In this document: positions 1 to 6,353 of the stretch, piece by piece
How the letters are laid out: every line of letters begins with the position of its first letter
Position numbering within the stretch: the first letter of the stretch is position 1
Origin: an uncultured Lachnospiraceae bacterium
GTDB taxonomy: Bacteria > Bacillota > Clostridia > Lachnospirales > Lachnospiraceae
Reading direction: 5' to 3'
DNA length: 7,936 nucleotides
Assembly: GCA_937916415.1 (NCBI GenBank)
Contig: CALGGH010000228.1
Coordinates: 1-7,936, forward strand
Position numbers and translations under genes: made by a program
Notes under the pieces: generated by a model
The model's database searches: none
What the model was told of the DNA's origin: nothing
Seen by the model: the letters and a program-made list of their open reading frames with translations, nothing else

Positions 1-247
1 CGTAAGAGAACAACGCAGATCCCACGCAGAGAATCCCCTCGGGAATCAGCCGTGCCAGATACTCTGCTTCCGAAATATCGGCATTCTCCGCGGATTGGTA
101 CAGCCCGTGACGGATGCGCACAAGCACGCCGCTGTTCGCCAGCCGGCTGACATCCGAACGGCTGAGACCGGCGGCAAGAAAGTCGCCGGTATCCGCAATT
201 CTGTTCTTTTCAGACAGGACTTTTTTTGCAATTTCAGCTTTTGTCAT
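1..247 (-). CDS. AbiEi-type antitoxin / transcriptional regulator, N-terminal part (runs off left edge)
   Basis: The first 82 residues of a gene read leftward and are cut by the window edge. The start is ATG at 247-245 (MTKAEIAKKV...). The fragment has the layout of the N-terminal winged-helix domain of AbiEi antitoxins (type IV toxin-antitoxin systems): a helix ending in DFLAAGLSRSDVSRL (about residues 22-36), then the characteristic GVLVRIRHGLY wing (about 40-50), then an acidic stretch and a LIPEGILCVGSALFSY segment that matches the usual 'P.gi.s..sAL..yGL' continuation. In this family the winged helix binds the system's own promoter and the protein counteracts an AbiEii nucleotidyltransferase toxin, normally encoded directly downstream. 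Here that place lies outside the window. The gene has its own promoter (294-322) flanked by a repeated 13-mer. The ribosome binding site is weak (GAAGAAAG-like). It sits in the presumed mobile element, where such cargo is common. The family assignment is fairly safe; that a toxin partner follows is inference. Confidence 0.78.
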   Translation of the reverse strand, partial: MTKAEIAKKVLSEKNRIADTGDFLAAGLSRSDVSRLANSGVLVRIRHGLYQSAENADISEAEYLARLIPEGILCVGSALFSY

Positions 248-279
248 ATCATCGCCGCTTTCTTCATACAAAATTCAGA

Positions 280-359
280 ATCTGTATGACAATAGTATAA
301 CATATTCGATCTGAAAAAGCAATACATTTTTATTACAGTTTTTGTGATCTGTATGACAA
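280..359. promoter_or_regulatory. Pair of 13-bp direct repeats flanking the promoter, probable operator
   Basis: The 13-mer ATCTGTATGACAA (plus strand) occurs exactly at 280-292 and again at 347-359, 67 bases apart. One copy covers the expected transcription start just downstream of the -10 box. The other lies upstream of the -35 box. The upstream copy is part of an imperfect dyad (TTTGT at 341-345, ACAAA at 356-360). An identical element on both sides of a strong promoter is the arrangement expected of a two-site autorepressor, and AbiEi proteins are known to bind repeats in their own promoter. Binding by this protein is inference. Confidence 0.6.
294..322 (-). promoter_or_regulatory. Sigma-70/sigma-A-type promoter of the AbiEi-like gene
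   Basis: Read on the minus strand there is a -35 box TTGCTT (322-317), a 17-base spacer and a near-consensus -10 box TATACT (299-294). Transcription should begin near position 287, about 40 bases upstream of the ATG at 247. Spacing and hexamers are close to consensus, so this would be strong unless repressed. This fits negative autoregulation by the antitoxin, which is known for AbiE systems. Confidence 0.75.
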
Positions 360-375
360 ATGTTGCGAAAACCTG

Positions 376-546
376 TCACCGCTGTTCTGCCGCCTGCTTC
401 GTCCTGTTCTCCGTCATCTGCCCGATCAGTGTAATCATGCGCCCGAGCCGCGCATCGTCGATCATGCCCTTGCGGTGCAGAATCTGCGCCCATGCCGTCA
501 GCGTTTGCTTTTCCAGTTCGAGCGCAGGTGAATCCTGCTTCTTCAT
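376..546 (-). CDS. Small helical protein, 56 residues, mobile-element associated
   Basis: ATG at 546-544 is preceded by a consensus GGAGG (558-554) with a 7-base gap, and the frame closes at TGA 378-376. The product begins MKKQDSPALELEKQTLTAWA and continues with two short amphipathic helices, roughly residues 8-26 and 28-48. The turn between them is HRKGMIDDARLGRM, and the tail is basic and glutamine-rich. There is no signal peptide and no cysteine. The helix-'kG.id'-helix layout recalls SHOCT-like small proteins and the short proteins that accompany serine recombinases in clostridial mobile elements, but this is resemblance from memory and no function is claimed. The gene lies just inside the presumed element end and reads inward, away from the broken permease. 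It overlaps the frame-extended tail of the permease ORF in another frame. Its strong ribosome binding site argues that this, not the permease tail, is the real coding sequence here. Confidence 0.6.
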   Translation of the reverse strand: MKKQDSPALELEKQTLTAWAQILHRKGMIDDARLGRMITLIGQMTENRTKQAAEQR

Positions 547-1197
547 TGTCATCCCTCCAGGATTTGTATATAGGTAGTATGGGACGAATCAGCGCTGTTA
601 TGCAGTCAGCGGCGGATTGCACCGCTTCGGATATAGCCGTTCGGAACCATATCGGATTGCCGTCTGCGTCCGTCAGCTTGGTAAAGTCCAGGGTTTCCCC
701 AACCAGCAGATCCCGTTCCGTAAGGGTGTTTTGGGATACAATGACTTCTATCGCACCATCATCCGCGATTCCGGACTCGGAATACGGCTCGCCGGCGATG
801 ATCCGGGCATGTTCGGCCAGGTCGCTCATCGCGCACAAGGAAAGCGTCACGTCTTCCACGTCGTCACGCTGCATCCTGGACTGTACCGGAGTTCTCAGGA
901 TGGTATAGCTGTATATGGACTCATATTCCGGGACCCCAAGCTGTTCGCAGATGCCGGCATTGTAGGTTTCCATGCGGCCGATGGTGTCCTTCTTGTCCTT
1001 CTGGCAGTTGGCAGTCATGCGTATGACCATTGGCCAGTTGCCTTCTTCGGACATGTAGTCATGAAACTCATCCTGAAGCATGCGGTCATAAGCCGCCTTT
1101 TGATACAGCGGAAAACTGACGGCCGTAGCTATCAGCAGGATGCAGCCAAGCAGGAGGCTTAGGTTCATCCACTTTTTCTGCCACGTTTTCTGCAGCA

Positions 1198-3366
1198 TTA
1201 AGCCGAGCATATCGTCATGCCCTCCGTAACGTCTCCATAAGCCACCCAGTAGTTGGAATTATCCGAACCTCCGGCAATGAACTTGACCAGCACGTATTCA
1301 CCGGCATCATTCCTGGTTATCACGAAAGTGTCATTATTGCTCCTGTATACCATGTTTTTGGGAATCAGCAGCACGTGGTCCATGCTCCTGGCGACGGACT
1401 TGACGTTAAGCCGCACCCGCGCCCAATATCCGTTATGATTGTCCGACCCGCCGCTCGTAAGTTGGCTCATGGCCTCCTGCGGAACCTTTATGAGTGCATA
1501 TCCCAGACGGAGCTGCTTAGACAGTCCATATGGATTCAATGACACCACCGTTCCCTCAACCCGGGTCTGACCACCGCCGTCCCTGCCGGTCACGACAGCG
1601 CTGTCTCCATATGACAATATGCCGTTCTTGTCCTCTACCAGGACGTAGCAGGAATCATCACTGGCGATCTGCACGAGTTTTTCCTTTTTGCCTATTATCT
1701 GACCGGCCTTAATGCCCGTAACGTCCGTAACGATGCCGTCAAAAGGGGCCTTGATCTCCACCACGCCCGAGTACCTGCCAAGCTTTTGCAGCTGCTTGTT
1801 CAGGCTCTCTATGGTACGGTTCCTGTCCCTGATGGCCCTGTCTATGACCTCGAGTCCCTCTTCGTCGTATGTGGTCTCCCGGCTTGTCCTCAGGTCCGCA
1901 ATGCGTTCGTTCTGTCGTTCAATCCTGCGTTTTATGCGCTCTATTTCAATGACGTCCGCCACGACCTCGACCCTGGCCAGGGTCTGTCCCTCAGTGATCT
2001 GCTCAAATCTGTCAACGCACAGCTCATTCAGATAGCAGGTCCCGTTAACCGCAGGATTCGTCATCCATTCGGAGCTGGGATGCATCAGGTATCCGTCGGC
2101 CGAGAAATCGACGTGAACCTCTCCCTCGCTGATGACCTGCGTCTTGCTGCCGGGATCGTAGGGAACGTCATAAACCACCCTGTCGCCTGCCGCCAGGCCG
2201 CCCAGAACCTGAGTGTAGGTTCCGTCCGATTCGCCGACGGTTATCGGGGTATATACGCTGTCATTTCCGTCATACAGGTATACGTAAGTGCCGCTTTCAT
2301 CCTTGTTTACCGCGCCCCTGGGAATGCACAGGGCGTCTCGGATGCTGGATTCCACCACGACGATGACGGCATACTGACCCATCGACGCCTTTTGGTCCGG
2401 ATCTGACAGCTTAAAGGTCGTGTAAACCTCATCCTCGCTCTGCTTGAGACGCCGGTATTCTTCAGGTTCCATGACCTCATAGGCCACTTCAAACCTTTCA
2501 CCGCCTATCAGCGCATATACATCCTGAGCCCTGCTTACGGAAGCCTTGCTGATGAATTCACAGACTATTTCCTTGTCATCCGGATTGCCGACTGCCATCA
2601 TTTTGGTTCCCTGCGGTACGTAATCTCCCGTCAGGTACTGATTCATGGCGACCACGGTTCCCGGACTGACGGCAGACGCGCCTGTCTTGTCCCGGTTCTC
2701 GTTAAGGCGCCTGATGCGTGTTTCGTTGTATGCATATTCCAGGTCAAAAAGCTCGCAGCGCTCCTTGTACGCCTCGTCCAGCTTTTCCCTGGCCATTTTG
2801 GCATTCTTGGCCTTGGATTCAAGCGGCATCAAACCTCTGGCAAACCCCGGATACTCATCCGAATCCTCTTTTGGAGCCAGGCTCACCAGGTTCTGATAAT
2901 CCGATGCAGCTTCAAATTCCGCTTTTTTGGCACGGGCCACGTCCAGTGAATAATCGCTCACGTAATCATTGAAATCAGCCAGGAGCTGCGCATTCTCTTC
3001 CTCAATGCTTTCGATCGATTCCTCCATGCCATCAGATGCCGCATAAAAGAGTACCTCTCCGGCTTCCACGGTTTCTCCGGGCAGATGGGAATAGTTGCCG
3101 AAGGGCTGATCGGACTCATAGGTATATTCGACCGTATCAGGGCACACCACCCCCTGCAGCGTGCTGACCTTAGCAAGCTCCCTGAAACCGGCAACGTCAT
3201 ATCTCATCACGTTTCCAACCGGTTCTGCCAGTTCGACGTCTTCCTCTGCTCCGCCCACGTCCGTCTCGGTACCTGCGCATCCTGCCAAAAGGATGAAAGA
3301 CAGCGTCAGTGATATTATGTTTCTTAATCCTTTGCGTTTGATGATCATTACTGTGCTTAGGATCAA
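1198..3366 (-). CDS. Tandem double-module membrane-fusion (periplasmic adaptor-like) lipoprotein, 722 residues
   Basis: This efflux adaptor of the HlyD/MacA class is built twice over. The N-terminus is a lipoprotein signal: basic KRKGLRN, hydrophobic stretch, lipobox LAGC with Cys30 as the lipidation site. Module 1 is about 65-410: first lipoyl half with GETVEAGEVLF (97-107), helical hairpin (about 113-228), second lipoyl half SPGTVVAMNQYLTGDYVPQG (234-253), beta-barrel (263-340), then the membrane-proximal domain with CIPRGAV and GLAAGDRVV (390-398). Module 2 is about 412-722: ITEGQTLARV, a shorter hairpin (about 470-528) rich in R/E/N, KAPFDGIVTDVTGIKAGQ (539-556), barrel (571-655), LLIPKNMVY (666-674) and a closing GDVTEGMTI. 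Typical adaptors have 350-420 residues. The start is TTG at 3366, overlapping the TGA of the preceding gene, with AAGG (3377-3374) seven bases upstream. An ATG at 3348 (residue 7) would also leave a complete signal. Its place between another adaptor and a permease supports a role bridging a membrane transporter to the envelope. Confidence 0.85.
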   Translation of the reverse strand: MILSTVMIIKRKGLRNIISLTLSFILLAGCAGTETDVGGAEEDVELAEPVGNVMRYDVAGFRELAKVSTLQGVVCPDTVEYTYESDQPFGNYSHLPGETVEAGEVLFYAASDGMEESIESIEEENAQLLADFNDYVSDYSLDVARAKKAEFEAASDYQNLVSLAPKEDSDEYPGFARGLMPLESKAKNAKMAREKLDEAYKERCELFDLEYAYNETRIRRLNENRDKTGASAVSPGTVVAMNQYLTGDYVPQGTKMMAVGNPDDKEIVCEFISKASVSRAQDVYALIGGERFEVAYEVMEPEEYRRLKQSEDEVYTTFKLSDPDQKASMGQYAVIVVVESSIRDALCIPRGAVNKDESGTYVYLYDGNDSVYTPITVGESDGTYTQVLGGLAAGDRVVYDVPYDPGSKTQVISEGEVHVDFSADGYLMHPSSEWMTNPAVNGTCYLNELCVDRFEQITEGQTLARVEVVADVIEIERIKRRIERQNERIADLRTSRETTYDEEGLEVIDRAIRDRNRTIESLNKQLQKLGRYSGVVEIKAPFDGIVTDVTGIKAGQIIGKKEKLVQIASDDSCYVLVEDKNGILSYGDSAVVTGRDGGGQTRVEGTVVSLNPYGLSKQLRLGYALIKVPQEAMSQLTSGGSDNHNGYWARVRLNVKSVARSMDHVLLIPKNMVYRSNNDTFVITRNDAGEYVLVKFIAGGSDNSNYWVAYGDVTEGMTICSA

Positions 3367-4484
3367 TGAACGACCTTGTCTCCGGCACTCAGGCCTTCTG
3401 TGATCTCAACCATGTCATCTCCGACAAGTCCGATTTGTATCCACTGAACCTGCCTGAATTCATTCTCATCCAGTACGTATACGTAGGGCTTGCCGTCAGC
3501 ATAATGAATGGCTCCAAGCGGGAGTGATGGGACCTGATCCCTTCTGTCGAGTTCAATGATGATGGACGCCGTGGTTCCGACGTCTATCCCGTCATTCTCG
3601 GGTCCCGACACCACCTCAAAATACTGTTCGTCGCCCCATGAGGCCGGGTCGCTCGGCGTAACCTCATAATCTCCCACTGCGGAGCTGTATACGATCCTGA
3701 GGTCGTACAGTTCGCCCTCATGAAAATACGAAACGTAGTCAGGCTCTTCCATCACGAACCTGCCCGACTTATTGTCAACTATGGTCATTACGACCTCATC
3801 CTTGCGGGACGTGGATCCCTCAAGCTCATCAGTCACCCTGTATACGACGCCATCCATCGTGGAGGTGATCCTCGCTGATGAAATCTGAGCCTTCAATTCT
3901 GAGAGCTTGCGCTTGTCAAACTCCAGCTCATCATTCAGGTCTTCCCTCTTGTACCTGTAGTTCCGGCTGACAGCCTCCTCGCTCTTTTCGAGATTTTCCA
4001 GGTCCTCCTCCTTTATGTCGGGGTTGTTGTAGACAAGGCTGTTATAAGTGCCCTGTTCCTCAAACTTTTGAGCGGAATCAAGATACTCCAGCTCCTTTTG
4101 ATTCTTTGCGACGCGATACTCCAGCTCATCTATCTGTTCCTGCAGTCCGTCCGTGGCAAGCTCCACCAGCAGGTCACCCTTGCTGACCAGGTCGCCGGCG
4201 TTCACGTAAACCTTGGATACGCGTCGTCCTCCGACATTAAAGGAAACCTCCTGCTCCTGTTCCTGGGTGTAGGTCACCACCAGCTGCCTGGTCAGGGTCA
4301 CGTCGCTGACCTGTACCGAAGTAAGGCCGTAAGCCATGTTTAGGGACTCATTATCAATAAGCACGTCTTCCCTGGCTTCCTGCTCCCCGCAGCCGGTGAG
4401 CGCAAGCGCTAACCCCACCGCCAGCGCAACGCCCATGGCCGGCCGGAAAATATTTAATTTGCATAATATGCGTTTGCTTATCAA
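3363..4484 (-). CDS. Efflux adaptor (HlyD/MacA-type membrane fusion) lipoprotein, single module, 373 residues
   Basis: This is a normal-length adaptor. The signal peptide is KRILCKLNIFRP followed by a hydrophobic core and lipobox LTGC (29-32), so Cys32 is the predicted lipid anchor. The first lipoyl half lies around 75-110 (GRRVSKVYVNAGDLVSKGDL, 86-105). A helical hairpin at about 112-202 is rich in E, K and L and is broken near the tip by YNNPDIKEEDLE. The second lipoyl half is about 203-236 (TSTMDGVVYRVTDELEGS). The beta-barrel covers about 240-312 and the membrane-proximal domain about 316-373 (SLPLGAIHY, GLSAGDKVV). The start is TTG at 4484-4482, sharing bases with the TGA of the upstream gene, with GGAAA (4495-4491) six bases before it. 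Its own stop overlaps the next gene's TTG in the same way, so the three genes should be translated in a coupled manner. Partners are most likely the double adaptor and the permease. The substrate is unknown. Confidence 0.85.
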   Translation of the reverse strand: MISKRILCKLNIFRPAMGVALAVGLALALTGCGEQEAREDVLIDNESLNMAYGLTSVQVSDVTLTRQLVVTYTQEQEQEVSFNVGGRRVSKVYVNAGDLVSKGDLLVELATDGLQEQIDELEYRVAKNQKELEYLDSAQKFEEQGTYNSLVYNNPDIKEEDLENLEKSEEAVSRNYRYKREDLNDELEFDKRKLSELKAQISSARITSTMDGVVYRVTDELEGSTSRKDEVVMTIVDNKSGRFVMEEPDYVSYFHEGELYDLRIVYSSAVGDYEVTPSDPASWGDEQYFEVVSGPENDGIDVGTTASIIIELDRRDQVPSLPLGAIHYADGKPYVYVLDENEFRQVQWIQIGLVGDDMVEITEGLSAGDKVVH

Positions 4485-5461
4485 TATGGTTTTCCGTTTG
4501 ACAGGATAAAAGGCTGCGGCTTAGGCTTATTAATGGTTATTACGTGTGATTCCTCAAGGTTGCGCATGAGCAGCAGCCTGGCCGGTCCGATGCATTCGGG
4601 ACGGAGCATGTACGTGCAGTATACGTCAATCAGGCCGATTATGTTCGCAGTGCGTCCCTCTATCTTGAAGTTATTGATGCCGCGTGGCACGTATTCTTCC
4701 CATATCCGGTCAGGCTTTACGACCGTCGGGAACTTCTGAATGTCATATACGGAATTGCGCTCACCGGCCTCACATTTCCAGGGGATGGTGGGCTTACGCT
4801 TTTCGGGCGGCAGGCGCCTGTTGTGCAGGACTATCTTCTGATTGATGGCAATGGTCCTGTAGTGCTCGCCCCTGCGAGGACATGCAGGATCACAGACGGG
4901 ATTGATGAGTATCTCGAGTTTTTCGGGATGACTGACTTTATCGATTAATTCCCATTTCCCGTTCAGATTGTAATCAAGCACTACGTACTTGTAGTTTCTG
5001 TCTATTTCGGAATTCAACGCGTCCACGTCCTTTATTTCCTTACACGTTGAACTGTTGTATTCAAAATCAGGATATTTTTTGCGGAGGTAATCCTCCAGAA
5101 GCGGCGATACGATGATGACCTCATTCATGCCGTTATTGGCTTCGTCCATGCAAAAATTGCAAAAAGGATCATCAAGGTCTTCTTCTTCGACAATGGGACT
5201 GTTATAGGTATACCGTACCGGGATCCCGGCGGAATTGATGCTTTTGATGACGTTTCTGACGAAGCCGGCGTCACACTGATCCGTACCGGTCGAGCGTCCC
5301 CCATTCCAGATGCTGAGCGGAAAGCAGCCAAAGATGGAGCCGATCTCCACGCCTTCCCTGAAGAATTCGGGGTGCGTCCTCAGCAGGCTGATCCAAAGCA
5401 TGTTTAGGGGATAATTATATCTGAGGCCCGGAAGGTGAAACCGGGCTTTGAATTCTGTCAT
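4481..5461 (-). CDS. Peptidase U32-like protein with cysteine clusters, 326 residues
   Basis: No signal peptide or membrane helix is visible, so this is probably cytoplasmic. The start is ATG at 5461-5459 with GGAG (5472-5469) seven bases upstream. The stretch GINNFKIEGR (261-270) matches the signature of U32-family proteins (fKIEGR), and a cysteine group INPVCDPACPRRGEHY (186-201) followed by WKC (228-230) stands where U32 relatives carry cluster-binding cysteines. Further cysteines are at 46, 63, 101, 104 (CNFC) and 140. Segments such as EVIIVSPLLEDYL and the strand/helix alternation fit a TIM-barrel-like core. Some U32 relatives (UbiU/UbiV) are known to bind a [4Fe-4S] cluster and to support oxygen-independent hydroxylation; others act in RNA modification. 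Whether this protein binds a cluster, and its reaction, are unknown. It is the first gene of the operon and is translationally coupled to the adaptor, which suggests it acts on what is exported or on the exporter. The divergent branch of the family and the partners are unusual. Confidence 0.6.
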   Translation of the reverse strand: MTEFKARFHLPGLRYNYPLNMLWISLLRTHPEFFREGVEIGSIFGCFPLSIWNGGRSTGTDQCDAGFVRNVIKSINSAGIPVRYTYNSPIVEEEDLDDPFCNFCMDEANNGMNEVIIVSPLLEDYLRKKYPDFEYNSSTCKEIKDVDALNSEIDRNYKYVVLDYNLNGKWELIDKVSHPEKLEILINPVCDPACPRRGEHYRTIAINQKIVLHNRRLPPEKRKPTIPWKCEAGERNSVYDIQKFPTVVKPDRIWEEYVPRGINNFKIEGRTANIIGLIDVYCTYMLRPECIGPARLLLMRNLEESHVITINKPKPQPFILSNGKPY

Positions 5462-5543
5462 GTTTTTTCTCCGGTCAAGGAATCCATCGCAATATTGTAA
5501 CTTTATTTCTGCACGGATCCTAACGAGACGTGAGGACAGGGGA
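5462..5543. promoter_or_regulatory. Divergent intergenic region between the U32/adaptor operon and the GNAT gene
   Basis: These 82 bases separate two diverging start codons and must carry promoters for both directions, unless the genes are transcribed from further away. On the minus strand a TACAAT-like -10 can be seen around 5495-5505, but its -35 is poor. I see no convincing plus-strand pair. The ribosome binding sites of both genes lie at its edges (GGAG at 5472-5469 on the minus strand, GAGG at 5532-5535 on the plus strand). Confidence 0.4.
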
Positions 5544-6353
5544 TTGAGGATTACGGCAATTGGACAACAGAATATTTCGGGTTTTATGCCGCTTTTGGGA
5601 CAGGCACCTTCTCCGGGAGAATTTGCCCTGGGAGCGATAGTGGATAAACGGCCGGCGGGCGTAATAGTTTTTTCCGTGAAGGATGAGGTGTGTTACGTTG
5701 AGCATCTGCTGGTGACGGAGGAGAACAGGCGGAAGGGCATTGGCACTTTTTTGCTGGCTGACGTTGACTCGTTTGGACGCGAGATCGGGGCCGGATCGAT
5801 GATGGCCTTCTTTGCGGAGGATGACATGGCTAAGTTTTTTTTTGAGAGCCAGGGGTTCTTCCTCGCGCCGACGGATCCGTTGTTTTCGTTTCGCGGCAGT
5901 GACATACTGAATGCTCCGATCGCGGAGAAGGCCATCAGGCTTCCCAAAAACGTGACGGTCAAAAGAATGGATGAGGTTTCGAACGGAATCAGAAACGCAC
6001 TTGTTAACGGAGTGTCACAAAACGGATTTGATTCCTCGCTCATGGATCGCGGCGGTTATGACGACGACATTTCGCTTTGCTGCGTAAGGGACGACGTTCC
6101 CACGGCGCTGATTCTGGCCAAAAGACATGGAGGTGACGCTTACGTAAGCCTCCTGCTGTCACTTTCGGAGGATTCGTGGGCCGTGCCCAGGCTGGCGGCT
6201 CATTTCTTTAAGAACGTAAGCGATCGGATCGGCGGGGATGCCAGGATACTCTGCCTGGAGCGTGATCAAAAACTCATCGGTCAGCTGCGCGGAATGGTCG
6301 AAGGCCTCGAGGTCGAAGTGATCGGAAGAAGCTGGTCGGCGTGCAAGGCGTAA
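5544..6353 (+). CDS. GNAT-family N-acetyltransferase, two-domain, 269 residues
   Basis: The N-terminal half is a GNAT fold: MRITAIGQQNISGF..., strand AGVIVFSVKDEVCYVEHLLV (38-57), then the acetyl-CoA-binding loop RRKGIG (62-67) and its helix TFLLADVDSFGRE. A following FFFESQGF (98-105) is the usual 'fYe..GF' element with F in place of Y. Residues from about 120 to 265 look like a second, degenerate GNAT-like domain without an acetyl-CoA loop. The acceptor substrate cannot be deduced. I chose TTG at 5544 because GAGG (5532-5535) lies eight bases upstream. The in-frame ATG at 5448 would add 32 residues with no family character, has no ribosome binding site, and would overlap the start of the divergent gene. 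It is transcribed divergently from the exporter operon and may or may not share regulation with it. No terminator hairpin is evident after the TAA. Confidence 0.8.
   Translation: MRITAIGQQNISGFMPLLGQAPSPGEFALGAIVDKRPAGVIVFSVKDEVCYVEHLLVTEENRRKGIGTFLLADVDSFGREIGAGSMMAFFAEDDMAKFFFESQGFFLAPTDPLFSFRGSDILNAPIAEKAIRLPKNVTVKRMDEVSNGIRNALVNGVSQNGFDSSLMDRGGYDDDISLCCVRDDVPTALILAKRHGGDAYVSLLLSLSEDSWAVPRLAAHFFKNVSDRIGGDARILCLERDQKLIGQLRGMVEGLEVEVIGRSWSACKA

Larger units (their letters stand above)
1..643. mobile_element. Probable end of an integrated mobile element (approximate boundary)
   Basis: The permease reading frame is coherent down to about 643 (residues ...DADGNPIWFR) and then loses family character, becoming an arginine/alanine-rich out-of-frame read. 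Left of this point are a small gene with its own strong ribosome binding site and an AbiEi-type antitoxin, which are typical element cargo. The tetranucleotide ACGT, frequent through the rest of the window, is absent by eye from positions 1 to about 847. No recombinase, terminal inverted repeat or duplicated attachment site is visible, since only one end is in view. The exact edge could be anywhere from about 560 to 645. The element type is unknown. Confidence 0.5.
275..1210 (-). pseudogene. ABC transporter permease (FtsX/MacB type), interrupted after about 190 residues
   Basis: The start is ATG at 1210-1208, with GGAGGG (1225-1220) nine bases upstream; it overlaps the end of the adaptor gene by 13 bases. 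A second ATG (1198) forms a TAATG overlap with the adaptor stop. Residues 1-15 are basic (QKTWQKKW). Residues 15-34 form one membrane helix, followed by FPLYQKAAYDRML, as in the first helix of FtsX/MacB-like permeases. Residues 40-190 resemble the extracytoplasmic domain, including IIAGEPYSESG...IEVIVSQNTLTERDLLVGETLDF and a following beta strand. Family members usually have 400 to over 1000 residues with three or more C-terminal membrane helices that carry out transport. None of these is present. After about residue 190 (base 641) the frame runs to a stop at 275 through sequence with no family features that overlaps the 56-residue gene. I read this as a gene cut by insertion of the left-hand element. 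The 3' remainder should lie beyond the element. Confidence 0.7.

Noticed and set aside
46..231. Minus-strand 61-residue frame in the antitoxin region
   Set aside because: It is a shifted-frame shadow of the AbiEi-like gene, whose own frame stays open to the window edge and shows family features.
275..640. C-terminal 120 residues of the 311-residue minus-strand frame as true permease sequence
   Set aside because: It has no membrane helices and is rich in R, A and D. It is an out-of-frame read through the 56-residue gene, which has its own consensus ribosome binding site.
492..1162. Plus-strand frames of 138 and 181 residues
   Set aside because: They are antisense to the permease and have no ribosome binding site or family features.
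5448..5543. Upstream ATG start for the GNAT gene
   Set aside because: The added 32 residues have no family match or ribosome binding site and overlap the divergent start. TTG at 5544 has GAGG at the right distance.
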